Shown piece after piece: positions 1-6,434 of a DNA stretch of 6,434 nt; position 1 is the first letter of the stretch, and the number at the start of each line of letters is the position of its first letter. The position numbers and the translations under genes are program-made. The stretch is from Betaproteobacteria bacterium (GTDB lineage Bacteria > Pseudomonadota > Gammaproteobacteria > Burkholderiales > SG8-41), in assembly GCA_025353085.1 (NCBI GenBank), contig JANXRI010000346.1, positions 1-6,434 of the forward strand. The letters are read 5' to 3'. The notes under the pieces are model-generated. The model was given only the letters and a program-made list of their open reading frames with translations, had not been told where the DNA came from and did not search any database.

Positions 1-1
1 C

Positions 2-394
2 ATCGCAGCCGTGGCAATTCCCCGCTTTGCTTCCCGCGACACGTTTGAGTCGCGCGGCTTTTATGATCGTGCAACGGCCACAGTTCGATACGCACAGAAA
101 CTTGCGGTTGCGCAACGCCGCGTTGTTTTCGTGTGCGTCAACTCGCCGTTAGTCGGCGATATCAGCGTCGCCTATGCCGCAGGGTGCGCCACGCAGCTTA
201 CCGACACTAATGGCATTGCCCTTAAAGTGTCGGCGCCGGTCGGCGTAACGCTCTCGCCCACCACGAATGTCAGCTTTATGAGCGGACTTGGTCAGGTGGC
301 CGCTCAGGTTACGATCACGTTGACGAGCAGCGTTCCGGGCGATCCCGCGCGCGCAATCGTAGTCGAAAACGAAACGGGTTATGTACATAACTAG
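2..394 (+). CDS. mshC: MshC, MSHA minor prepilin (5' end cut off by window)
   Basis: This is the C-terminal 130 residues of a type IV pilin-like protein, a minor component of the MSHA pilus exported through the inner membrane. The frame is open to the first base, and the visible N-terminus (IAAVAIPRF) is the end of the class III prepilin helix that normally begins FTLIEL. The gene therefore starts upstream, and the GTG at 11 is a Val inside the helix, not a start. The amphipathic segment that follows (FESRGFYDRATATVRYAQKLAVAQRR) is typical of MshC and GspH/FimT-like minor pilins. Two cysteines, at visible residues 45 and 62, could form a disulfide. About 15-25 N-terminal residues (leader and helix start) are missing. 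The 3' end overlaps mshD by 14 bp. The MshC name rests on the helix segment plus its place directly before mshD; another GspH-like minor pilin is the alternative. Confidence 0.85.
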   Translation: MAAVAIPRFASRDTFESRGFYDRATATVRYAQKLAVAQRRVVFVCVNSPLVGDISVAYAAGCATQLTDTNGIALKVSAPVGVTLSPTTNVSFMSGLGQVAAQVTITLTSSVPGDPARAIVVENETGYVHN

Positions 395-1025
395 CTTGCG
401 GACCCAATCGTCAGGCCCGCGTCACCGGGCAGCGGTTCGCTCAAGTTTGACGAACCGACATGCGCGATACACCCAAGCCGGCACCACGCTGATAGAACTG
501 GTCGTATTCATCGTCATCGTCAGCGTATCGCTGGCGGGCGTAATGATAGCGATTGACCGCACCGCGCGTTACAGCACCGACCCGTTGATCACGAAGCAGG
601 CGCTGGCGATTGCAGAATCATTGCTCGAAGAAGTTCAATTGATGCCGTTTACGTACTGCGATCCGGACGACGCTAATGTTTCAACTGCAGCAAGTTCGCT
701 CGGGTGCGCCACGACGCCCGAGGCCATGGGCCCGGAAGCAAGCCAGGGTGAAACACGCTATAACACCGCCTTTCCGTTTGACAACGTCAACGACTATCAG
801 GGTTTTTCGATGAACCCGATCCTCGACATCACCGGCACGGCGATCGGCGGGGTAAATGCATACACGGCGAATGTTACGGTCGCGGCAACCGCGCTCGGCG
901 GCATTGCAGCGAATGATGCTAACGGTCAGCCCAACGTGCTGCTGATTACCGTGGCCGTGAGCGGTCCGCTCGGCATCAGCGTATCGCTGCAAGGCTATCG
1001 CACCAAGTACGCGCCGACCTTATGA
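381..1025 (+). CDS. mshD: MshD, MSHA minor prepilin
   Basis: A 214-residue minor pilin of the MSHA pilus, expected to be cleaved by prepilin peptidase and held in the inner membrane before assembly. The cleavage site is AG|TTLIEL: Gly34, then Thr at +1 and the conserved Glu39 at +5. A hydrophobic helix covers residues 35-58. The segment after it, with AIAESLLEEVQLMPFTYCDPDDAN (residues 76-99, key residues E79, E83-E84, C93-D94-P95-D96-D97), is the hallmark of the MshD family, as is FDNVNDY further on. Cys93 and Cys109 are a likely disulfide pair. The start overlaps the mshC stop by 14 bp and has only a weak ribosome binding site, which suggests translational coupling. The 34-residue leader is long; TTG at 447 would give a 12-residue leader and is a possible alternative start. 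The stop overlaps the mshO start (ATGA). Confidence 0.9.
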   Translation: MYITSLRTQSSGPRHRAAVRSSLTNRHARYTQAGTTLIELVVFIVIVSVSLAGVMIAIDRTARYSTDPLITKQALAIAESLLEEVQLMPFTYCDPDDANVSTAASSLGCATTPEAMGPEASQGETRYNTAFPFDNVNDYQGFSMNPILDITGTAIGGVNAYTANVTVAATALGGIAANDANGQPNVLLITVAVSGPLGISVSLQGYRTKYAPTL

Positions 1026-1948
1026 AAAACGGCTGCCGATTTTGGGTCCATGCGCCGGGCGCGAAATGCGGCGCGCGGCGCGCAAGTGCATCGTTCGCTT
1101 CATTGCTGCGAATCGAAAATTTTCAGCTAAAGTCCCGGCGGGCAGGGTTCACGCTCGTCGAGATGATTGTCGCGATTGCAATCATGAGCATCGTGGCCGC
1201 AGCCGTGGCGGTTTTCATCCGCCGCCCTGTCGAGAGTTATGTGGCGAGCGTCGGACGCGCGGAGTTAAGCGATGTTGCGGACACGGCGCTGCGCAGAATC
1301 ATTCGCGATTTGCAGCTTGCGCTGCCCAATAGCGTGCGTGTTTCCAATCCGGGCGGCGCTGGCACAGCGTTTTATCTTGAATTTTTGATTACGAGCGGCG
1401 GCGGACGCTATCGCGCGGCCCCGACCGGCGGCGGCGCGGGCAACATACTGGACTTTTCAGTCGCTGATGCAAGCTTCGACGTGTTGAGCCCGATGCCGAC
1501 GTTCGCCGGCGGTGAATCGATCGTCATTTACAATCTGGGGACCGGATTTTCCGGCGCCGACGCGTACGCGGCTGCCAATAACAATCGGGCGCTGTACGGC
1601 AGCAACAATGGAACGGCAATCACGCTAAGCGCGGCGAAGCTCTTCCCGCTCGCGTCTCCCGGCAACCGGTTTCAGGTCGTACAGTATGCGGTGACTTATG
1701 CGTGCGATCCGGTTGTGCGAGAGATCCGGCGCTACTGGAACTACACCATCGCCGCCGCCCAACCGACGCCGCCGGGTAGCGGCAGCAACGCCCAGCTTGC
1801 ACGCAACGTCAACGGCTGTACAATTACGTATAACCAGAATGCGGTTCAGGGACGTAACGGCGTCGTCACCCTTAATTTGCAGTTAAGCGGCGCGGGTGGG
1901 GAAGCAGTCAGCCTGTTTCAGGAATCGCATGTCAGCAATGTGCCATAA
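1022..1948 (+). CDS. mshO: MshO, MSHA minor prepilin
   Basis: A 308-residue prepilin-like protein of the MSHA system, acting in the inner membrane and pilus fibre or tip. The prepilin site is RAG|FTLVEM: Gly42, Phe at +1, Glu47 at +5. The helix runs from about residue 43 to 66. It is followed by RRPVESYVASVGRAELSDVADTALRRIIRDLQLALPNSVRV, in which PV..Y, RAEL.D.ADTALRR and LALPNSVRV are the recognisable MshO family signature. The C-terminal half is Gly/Ala/Asn-rich beta-type sequence with Cys228 and Cys266, a probable disulfide. The ATG shares bases with the mshD stop (ATGA) and has no clear ribosome binding site, so re-initiation after mshD is likely. The 42-residue leader is unusually long; TTG at 1103 would leave a 15-residue leader. 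Its C-terminal end overlaps the proposed mshP start by 20 bp. Confidence 0.91.
   Translation: MKNGCRFWVHAPGAKCGARRASASFASLLRIENFQLKSRRAGFTLVEMIVAIAIMSIVAAAVAVFIRRPVESYVASVGRAELSDVADTALRRIIRDLQLALPNSVRVSNPGGAGTAFYLEFLITSGGGRYRAAPTGGGAGNILDFSVADASFDVLSPMPTFAGGESIVIYNLGTGFSGADAYAAANNNRALYGSNNGTAITLSAAKLFPLASPGNRFQVVQYAVTYACDPVVREIRRYWNYTIAAAQPTPPGSGSNAQLARNVNGCTITYNQNAVQGRNGVVTLNLQLSGAGGEAVSLFQESHVSNVP
1920..1923 (+). promoter_or_regulatory. Ribosome binding site (AGGA) deciding the mshP start
   Basis: AGGA sits inside the last codons of mshO, 5 bases before ATG 1929. It favours that ATG over GTG 1896 and ATG 1938 (14 bases away). The match is short. Confidence 0.45.
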
Positions 1949-2396
1949 CGCTCGCACTCGGAGGCGGAGCGATGCGAGGCAAGGTTTCGCGTTGCCGACC
2001 GCGATCTTCCTGATGGTGATACTCGCGCTGTTGGGAGCATTCGTCGTGCGCATCAACTCCATTCAAACCGGCAGTCTCGCGCTGGACGTACGCGGGACCG
2101 GCGCTTACCAGTCTGCGCGTGCCGGCACCGAATGGGGCGCATACCAGTCTCTGCGCGTGATAGGCCCGTCGCCCGCAGCCTGTTTCGCCTCGACCAATCT
2201 TACGTTTGCGGGTACTTCGCTCGCGCCGTTCACGGCGACGGTTACTTGCGCGCGCACGACCGCCGACGAACTGGGGATCACGCAAACAATCGATCAAATC
2301 ATCGTGACTGCGTGCAACGAGCCACCGTGCCCCAATGCGACACCGACCCTCGCGAATTACACCGAGCGGCGGATCACCATAACAGTCGGGCAATAA
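1929..2396 (+). CDS. mshP: MshP, MSHA pilus biogenesis protein
   Basis: A 155-residue membrane-anchored protein, pseudopilin-like and similar in layout to PilX. A basic N-terminal stretch (ARTRRRSDARQG) leads into a hydrophobic helix starting FALPTAIFLMVILALLGAFVVRI at residue 20, then a segment (RGTGAYQSARAGTEWGAYQSL) matching the MshP pattern of small residues and A..G.EW. The +5 residue after the apparent G|F junction is Thr instead of the usual Glu. Four cysteines lie in the C-terminal half, including two in TACNEPPC. I chose ATG 1929 because AGGA lies 5 bases upstream (1920-1923); ATG 1938 is possible, and the frame is open back to a GTG at 1896. It overlaps the mshO end by 20 bp, in keeping with one mRNA. 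The role, probably as a minor tip or priming component, is inferred from family and position. Confidence 0.86.
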   Translation: MSAMCHNARTRRRSDARQGFALPTAIFLMVILALLGAFVVRINSIQTGSLALDVRGTGAYQSARAGTEWGAYQSLRVIGPSPAACFASTNLTFAGTSLAPFTATVTCARTTADELGITQTIDQIIVTACNEPPCPNATPTLANYTERRITITVGQ

Positions 2397-2504
2397 CCAT
2401 GTGCAACCTGATAATGGACTTTCGCGACGCGGGCACGATGGACAAGCGCATAGGCAACTCAATGCACGGGACGAAGCGGCTGCCTGCGCCGGCCACCGCG
2501 GATC

Positions 2505-2509
2505 GGGGA
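2505..2509 (+). promoter_or_regulatory. Ribosome binding site (GGGGA) deciding the mshQ start
   Basis: GGGGA lies 6 bases before ATG 2516, which is also the ATG that places a normal Sec signal peptide at the very N-terminus. The upstream in-frame ATGs at 2399, 2414, 2438 and 2462 have no comparable site and would put a long hydrophilic tail before the signal peptide. Confidence 0.5.
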
Positions 2510-2515
2510 TCTCTG

Positions 2516-5500
2516 ATGAAATTTGCCAATCTGATGGTGGCCGCGCTCGCGCTGCTCTGCATAGCCCAATCCAACGCGGCAACGTACGCCAACACATCCG
2601 TTGCCTTTAACTGGATAGACGCCACCGGTCACACGAAGCTCGGCCCCGTCACGGGCGGCATCTATTCGCCGCTTTACAAATTCCAAAGTGCGACCGGCGG
2701 CTGCGGGACTGCGCCGCCCATACTTGACGACACGCTGACGGACAAAATACCGATCGGCTTTAATTTCATGTTCAGCGGTCAGTTTTTTGATTCGCTGCGC
2801 ATCATGAGTAATGGTCGTTTGCAATTTACGCGCATCGGCGCGCCGATCTCCGACAATGTCACCTGCGGTTTTGGCAGTCCGGTGACGCAACTGCCTTACC
2901 CGGACCCGTCGCTTAATTACACCATGCGGATCTACGGTAACGATCTGGACCCGACGCTGTCGACGGAAGTTGCGGGCTACATCACGCCATGCGTGAACCG
3001 CACTAGTTGTTTCGTCAGCTACGCAACTGTTGGCGTCGCGCCCTACCGAAGCTTTGTGGTGACCTGGAGCAATGTACCCGAATGGACGGCGAGCGGCGCC
3101 AACGCCACCGGCGGCTATAACCTGCAGATCATACTTCAGGAAAACGGTGAATTCATTTACCAGTATGGCACCGACACCCCGGGCGCGGGCAACGTCAATG
3201 CGCAAGTCGGCTGGCAAGCAGACACCGTCGATTACGCAGTGCCGAGCCTCGGTTTTCCGGCCACGAATTCGGCACTCAAATTTTTCATTCCCGCGCCGGT
3301 TGCCGAATACCGTATGGAGCAGCCGAGTTGGAACCCCCCGCTAGTGCTGGACACCAGCGGGAATTCCCGCAACGGGACTGCACTCGGGCTCGCTCAGTCC
3401 ATTGCTGCCGGTAAAGTGTGCCGCGGCGCCAACATCCCGGCCAACGTAGCAGTCGGCACAATCGATGCGATCAACACCGGAATCGCCATGCCAACGACGG
3501 TCGGCGGAACGGGGACCATCACGTTTTGGTACAAAGGAAATACCGCATGGTCAGGCGCCGACGCCCAACTTCTCGATGCGACAGTCGTCAATAACCAGTG
3601 GTTCTACCTTGTCCGGCGCAGCACCGGTCAACTGAATTTCGCGATCACCGACAGCACGGGCGTCACGCGGGTGGCTCAGACCGGCGTGATTGCGGTGGCG
3701 GCAGGCACCTGGAAGCACATCGCGGTGAGCTGGAATTTCAACGCGCTCGCCGCGCCGAATTCCGACCACATGATCATCTACGTAGACGGCGTCGCGCAGG
3801 TTACTTCTGCATTTACGACCGCGGGAACTATTTCCGGCACCATCGGCACCCTTTATATCGGCGACAACCGCAGCGCATTCACTGTCGCGCCGGGCACCGG
3901 CAATTCGGCTAATGGAGCCATCGATGAGTTCCGGATTTACAACTATGAAGGCGGCATTGCGCTCGTTCAGCGCGACATGAACCTGACGCAGGTGTGTCTG
4001 AGCCATTACGCGATTACCGACTCAGGCGTTGGCCAGACTTGCGCGGTAAATCAGGTGACAGTTACCGCGCATGACGCGGCTCATGGCAACGTGATCATGC
4101 CGAACAACACCACCACGATCACACTGAGCACGTCCACCGCGCTGGGCGACTGGTCGCTGATCAGCGGCTACGGCGTATTGAACAATGGGACAGCGAACGA
4201 CGGCATCGCGACCTATCTGTTTAATGGCGAGTATCAGGCGGTGTTCGGCCTGAGCCATGCTACGCCGGCCACGGTCACGGTGAGCGTTACCGACGGGCAG
4301 ATCACGCAACTGGAAAATACGGCGCTCGTTATTTCTACTTGCACGCCCGGAAGTTTTAATTCATTTGAAACCGCGACTGCGGCAGGCGCAACGAGCGGGG
4401 TGATTAAAACCAAGGTTGCGGGCAGCGCATTTTCGCTCGCCGTGGTGGCGATCAGCGGCGGCGCGCAAATGGCGTCTTTCAGTAACAATGTCAAAGTCGA
4501 GTTGCTCGGCAACACCGTGCTCGGCACGCCGCTAGACGTCAAATTATGCCCGACCAGTTCGACCGTTTTGCAAACAATCGCGGCGGCGCCAATCGCCGGC
4601 GGCCGGTCAAATGTCGCGTTCGCTGCAGTTGCAGACGCCTGGCGCGACGTGCGGGTGCGGATGACTTATCTTGGCGTCGTGAGCTGCTCGACCGATGCAT
4701 TCGCGATCCGGCCGAATACGCTCGGCAACTTCAGCGTCAGAGACAACGATTGGCAGACCCCCGGCACGGCGCGTGTTCTCAACAATACTGGTTTTGCCAA
4801 CACCGTGCACAAGGCAGGCCAGCAATTCAGCGTGCGCTCGGATGCGCTAAATGCGGCGGGTACGCCTGTAATTACGAACAACTATGCCGGCGCCCCAACC
4901 GCGACGTTAACCCTGTGTGTTGGCGCCGCGTGTACCGCAGGATTCGGCACGTTGGCGTTGACGACCAGCTTTGCTGCCGGTCAACTTATATCGGATGTTG
5001 CGACCTACTCCCAAGTAGGCGCCTTCAGCTTGCAGTTTGTTGACAGCACGTTCGCCAGCATTGACAGCTCGGATGGTTCCACTGCAGCGGAACTCAATAT
5101 CCAGTCTGCCGTGATCGACGTCGGGCGCTTTGTGCCGGACCATTTCGCGGTGGCCACGAACGCGCCTGTATTCGCTGCTGGTTGCAGCAGCGGCGCCTTT
5201 ACCTATGTCGGGCAGCGCTTCAGTTACTCGACTGCGCCGGTGATCACGGTGACAGCGCAGAACGCGTCAAATGCGACGACCACGTTTTACACGGGCACCT
5301 GGTGGCGCATCACGAACGCCAGCCTGACCGGTAAGGCTTATTCGGCGCTTAGCGGAACGCTCGATACATCGGCTGCTCCGTCGCCTGATCCCGTGATCGC
5401 CGACACCGGTGCAGGCACCGGTACGCTGACGTTCAGTTCCGGCGCGGCTGGATTTTTCTTTACGCGCACGGTGCCGGTCGCACCGTTCAATGCTGAAATC

Positions 5501-6103
5501 GGCCTTGCTATCAACATCGTTGACGCCGACGCCGCCACGTACGCGACGAATCCTGCGACGGTGGGAGCTGCCGTGGCGGGCAGCGGCATCGCGTTCAGTG
5601 GCGGAAAAAGCGCGCGGTTCGGCCGCCTGCGGCTGTCGAATGCGAATGGGTCCGAACTGATCGCAATGCCGATCCCCATGGAGACGCAATATTGGAACGG
5701 CACCGGATTCGTCACCAACAGCGTCGATAACTGCACGACGATCACGAGCGGCAACGTGGGGCTCGGCAACTATCAACGCAATCTGGTGGCGGGGCAAACA
5801 ACGGCTGCGGTGCCCGCAGGCGCATTCACGCTGGGCAAGAAGACGCTGACGCTGTCACGGCCGGGCACGGGAAACAACGGCGCGACCGATGTGGTAGTCA
5901 ATCTGGGATCGACGACGGCGATCGACGCGACGACGACGTGTCTCACCTGGAGCGCCCCGGCGCCGACGCCGGCGCCGGCTAACCTATCCTACTTGCAGGG
6001 GCAATGGTGCGGTGCGAACTTCGACCGCTCGCCAACGGCGCGCGCGACCTTTGGAACCTACCGGAATACGGACAAGTTCATCTATCAGCGGGAAAACTTC
6101 TAG
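2516..6103 (+). CDS. mshQ: MshQ, large secreted MSHA-associated protein with LamG-like domain
   Basis: A 1195-residue exported protein, probably a pilus-associated adhesin or tip factor; the exact role of MshQ is not well established. Residues 1-21 form a Sec signal peptide (MKFANLMVAALALLCIAQSNA, likely cut before Ala22). Residues about 25-255 look like a nidogen-type beta domain: IPIGFNFMFSGQFFDSLRIMSNGRLQF from residue 78, then FVVTWSNVPEW and a GEFIYQYG strand. Residues about 262-485 resemble a LamG/concanavalin-type jelly roll (TFWYKGN, GTWKHIAVSWN, MIIYVDGV, GAIDEFRIYN). From about residue 496 (SHYAI...TCAVNQVTVTA) the MshQ C-terminal family (DUF6701) begins. It includes VGRFVPDHF (869-877), ARFGRLRLSNANGSE (from 1033) with YWNGTGFV (from 1059), an Ala/Pro linker (1147-1155) and the closing PTARATFGTYR...FIYQREN (1173-1195). 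The preceding gap of 119 bp after mshP is short enough for the same operon. The start follows the signal peptide and GGGGA site; ATG 2399 is the main alternative. Confidence 0.88.
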   Translation: MKFANLMVAALALLCIAQSNAATYANTSVAFNWIDATGHTKLGPVTGGIYSPLYKFQSATGGCGTAPPILDDTLTDKIPIGFNFMFSGQFFDSLRIMSNGRLQFTRIGAPISDNVTCGFGSPVTQLPYPDPSLNYTMRIYGNDLDPTLSTEVAGYITPCVNRTSCFVSYATVGVAPYRSFVVTWSNVPEWTASGANATGGYNLQIILQENGEFIYQYGTDTPGAGNVNAQVGWQADTVDYAVPSLGFPATNSALKFFIPAPVAEYRMEQPSWNPPLVLDTSGNSRNGTALGLAQSIAAGKVCRGANIPANVAVGTIDAINTGIAMPTTVGGTGTITFWYKGNTAWSGADAQLLDATVVNNQWFYLVRRSTGQLNFAITDSTGVTRVAQTGVIAVAAGTWKHIAVSWNFNALAAPNSDHMIIYVDGVAQVTSAFTTAGTISGTIGTLYIGDNRSAFTVAPGTGNSANGAIDEFRIYNYEGGIALVQRDMNLTQVCLSHYAITDSGVGQTCAVNQVTVTAHDAAHGNVIMPNNTTTITLSTSTALGDWSLISGYGVLNNGTANDGIATYLFNGEYQAVFGLSHATPATVTVSVTDGQITQLENTALVISTCTPGSFNSFETATAAGATSGVIKTKVAGSAFSLAVVAISGGAQMASFSNNVKVELLGNTVLGTPLDVKLCPTSSTVLQTIAAAPIAGGRSNVAFAAVADAWRDVRVRMTYLGVVSCSTDAFAIRPNTLGNFSVRDNDWQTPGTARVLNNTGFANTVHKAGQQFSVRSDALNAAGTPVITNNYAGAPTATLTLCVGAACTAGFGTLALTTSFAAGQLISDVATYSQVGAFSLQFVDSTFASIDSSDGSTAAELNIQSAVIDVGRFVPDHFAVATNAPVFAAGCSSGAFTYVGQRFSYSTAPVITVTAQNASNATTTFYTGTWWRITNASLTGKAYSALSGTLDTSAAPSPDPVIADTGAGTGTLTFSSGAAGFFFTRTVPVAPFNAEIGLAINIVDADAATYATNPATVGAAVAGSGIAFSGGKSARFGRLRLSNANGSELIAMPIPMETQYWNGTGFVTNSVDNCTTITSGNVGLGNYQRNLVAGQTTAAVPAGAFTLGKKTLTLSRPGTGNNGATDVVVNLGSTTAIDATTTCLTWSAPAPTPAPANLSYLQGQWCGANFDRSPTARATFGTYRNTDKFIYQRENF

Positions 6104-6116
6104 CGCGCGCCGTCAG

Positions 6117-6140
6117 GTCAATCGAGCTTTAACGATTGAC
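6117..6140. repeat. Perfect 8-bp inverted repeat upstream of mshI
   Basis: GTCAATCG (6117-6124) and its exact reverse complement CGATTGAC (6133-6140) are separated by 8 bases. The right arm overlaps the proposed -35 element of mshI. No T-run follows the right arm, so it does not look like a standard intrinsic terminator. It could be an operator, an mRNA hairpin after mshQ, or chance. Confidence 0.5.
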
Positions 6141-6164
6141 AACGGCGGCACGTTAATTTAGTTT
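6136..6164 (+). promoter_or_regulatory. Putative sigma-70 promoter for mshI
   Basis: A perfect -35 box, TTGACA (6136-6141), is followed after 17 bp by TAGTTT (6159-6164). The latter keeps the three best-conserved positions of the -10 box (T1, A2, T6). Transcription would begin near 6171, giving a leader of about 21 bases before the mshI ATG with room for its ribosome binding site. The spot lies in the only sizeable gap downstream of mshQ and is clearly more AT-rich than the surrounding genes. Not proven; read-through from mshQ could also supply mshI. Confidence 0.55.
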
Positions 6165-6178
6165 CAACCAGTTTATCT

Positions 6179-6182
6179 AGGG
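6179..6182 (+). promoter_or_regulatory. Ribosome binding site (AGGG) of mshI
   Basis: AGGG, 9 bases before ATG 6192, is the only purine-rich Shine-Dalgarno-like sequence close to the start. The spacing is slightly long but workable. Confidence 0.4.
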
Positions 6183-6191
6183 CGCGACAAA

Positions 6192-6434
6192 ATGGGCTGG
6201 ATATTGAAGCGAAAAAAGCAGCCGGGGTGGCTCGCGCTCGGCATGCATCCGGATCACGTAGACCTCGTCCACGTGACGCGCTCGCCGAATCGTAAGCCGG
6301 AAGTCGTGCTGTGCGACACGTATCGCCGCGAAGGTTCCTATACCGAAACGCTCACACGGTTGCGCAAAGAGCTCAAACTCGAGCAGTACCGCTGCACTAC
6401 GCTGCTCAAAAACGGCGACTACCAGATGAATCAG
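6192..6434 (+). CDS. mshI: MshI, PilM-like MSHA assembly protein (3' end cut off by window)
   Basis: The first 81 residues of an open frame that continues past the window. MshI is a cytoplasmic or inner-membrane-associated protein of the PilM/actin-like fold that, with MshJ and MshK, forms the alignment platform of the MSHA pilus. The start MGWILKRKKQPGWLALGMHPDHVDLVHV matches the family pattern: a basic N-terminus followed by the first beta-strands of the actin-like fold. The segment YRCTTLLKNGDYQ (residues 66-78) resembles the MshI motif before the conserved loop. ATG 6192 is preceded by AGGG and a putative promoter, and lies 88 bp after the mshQ stop. The family call is from memory of MshI-type N-termini; a PilM homologue of another type IV pilus is the alternative, made unlikely by the MSHA context. 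Confidence 0.8.
   Translation, partial: MGWILKRKKQPGWLALGMHPDHVDLVHVTRSPNRKPEVVLCDTYRREGSYTETLTRLRKELKLEQYRCTTLLKNGDYQMNQ

Noticed and set aside
11..13. GTG as the start of mshC
   Set aside because: The frame continues to the window edge with pilin helix residues (IAAVAIPRF); this Val is inside the N-terminal helix.
2132..2398. Extension of mshQ upstream into mshP
   Set aside because: The extension is out of frame with mshP, rich in Arg/His/Ala, and would bury the signal peptide 128 residues into the protein; it is an accidental open frame.
1932..3217. Long open frames on the - strand (1932-2597 and 2459-3217)
   Set aside because: They lie opposite mshP and mshQ, have Arg/Gly/Ala-rich composition without recognisable motifs, and are explained by the GC-rich third codon positions of the real genes.
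4546..5043. 165-residue + strand open frame inside mshQ
   Set aside because: Very Arg/Cys-rich and low in hydrophobic core residues, fully inside mshQ; a frame shadow.
5267..5797. Open frames on the - strand opposite the mshQ C-terminal region
   Set aside because: They overlap the best conserved part of MshQ, show no motif or ribosome site, and are shadow frames.
1..6434. Mobile elements, CRISPR arrays, tRNA genes or a novel defence system
   Set aside because: No repeat-spacer pattern, terminal inverted repeats with a transposase, cloverleaf sequence or defence domain was seen; all coding space is explained by MSHA genes.

Overview
The window holds the 3' half of an MSHA (mannose-sensitive haemagglutinin) type IV pilus locus. 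All genes are on the + strand, in the order mshC (5' end missing), mshD, mshO, mshP, mshQ, mshI (3' end missing). The high GC content, GC-rich third codon positions and MSHA gene content suggest a proteobacterium. The MshD, MshO and MshI sequence style looks most like a betaproteobacterium (Nitrosomonadales or Burkholderiales-like), but that placement is an inference from memory of the families.

Bases 1-2396 are a tightly packed run of minor (pseudo)pilin genes. mshC runs into the window from upstream. mshD overlaps mshC by 14 bp, mshO overlaps mshD by 4 bp (ATGA), and mshP overlaps mshO by about 20 bp. Such overlaps point to one translationally coupled mRNA. MshC, MshD and MshO have class III prepilin N-termini (the MshC one is only partly visible), and MshP has a divergent version. 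These proteins would be processed by the prepilin peptidase and form or prime the tip of the pilus.

Bases 2397-2515 are a short gap that is still open in the mshQ frame. From 2516 to 6103 lies mshQ, a very large secreted protein of 1195 residues. It has a Sec signal peptide, a nidogen-like beta domain, a LamG/concanavalin-like domain and a long C-terminal MshQ-type region (DUF6701). It is the best candidate for the adhesive or tip-associated component.

Bases 6104-6191 are an 88-bp spacer with a perfect 8-bp inverted repeat and a good sigma-70-like promoter (TTGACA, 17 bp, TAGTTT), followed by a ribosome binding site. mshI, a PilM-like inner-membrane assembly protein, starts at 6192 and runs off the end. 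In Vibrio the mshI-led secretory/assembly operon lies upstream of the pilin operon. Here mshI directly follows mshQ on the same strand with its own putative promoter, so the two modules appear in permuted order. I found no RNA genes, CRISPR arrays, insertion sequences or phage genes. The locus is a known type of system, and the points of interest are its architecture and regulation.
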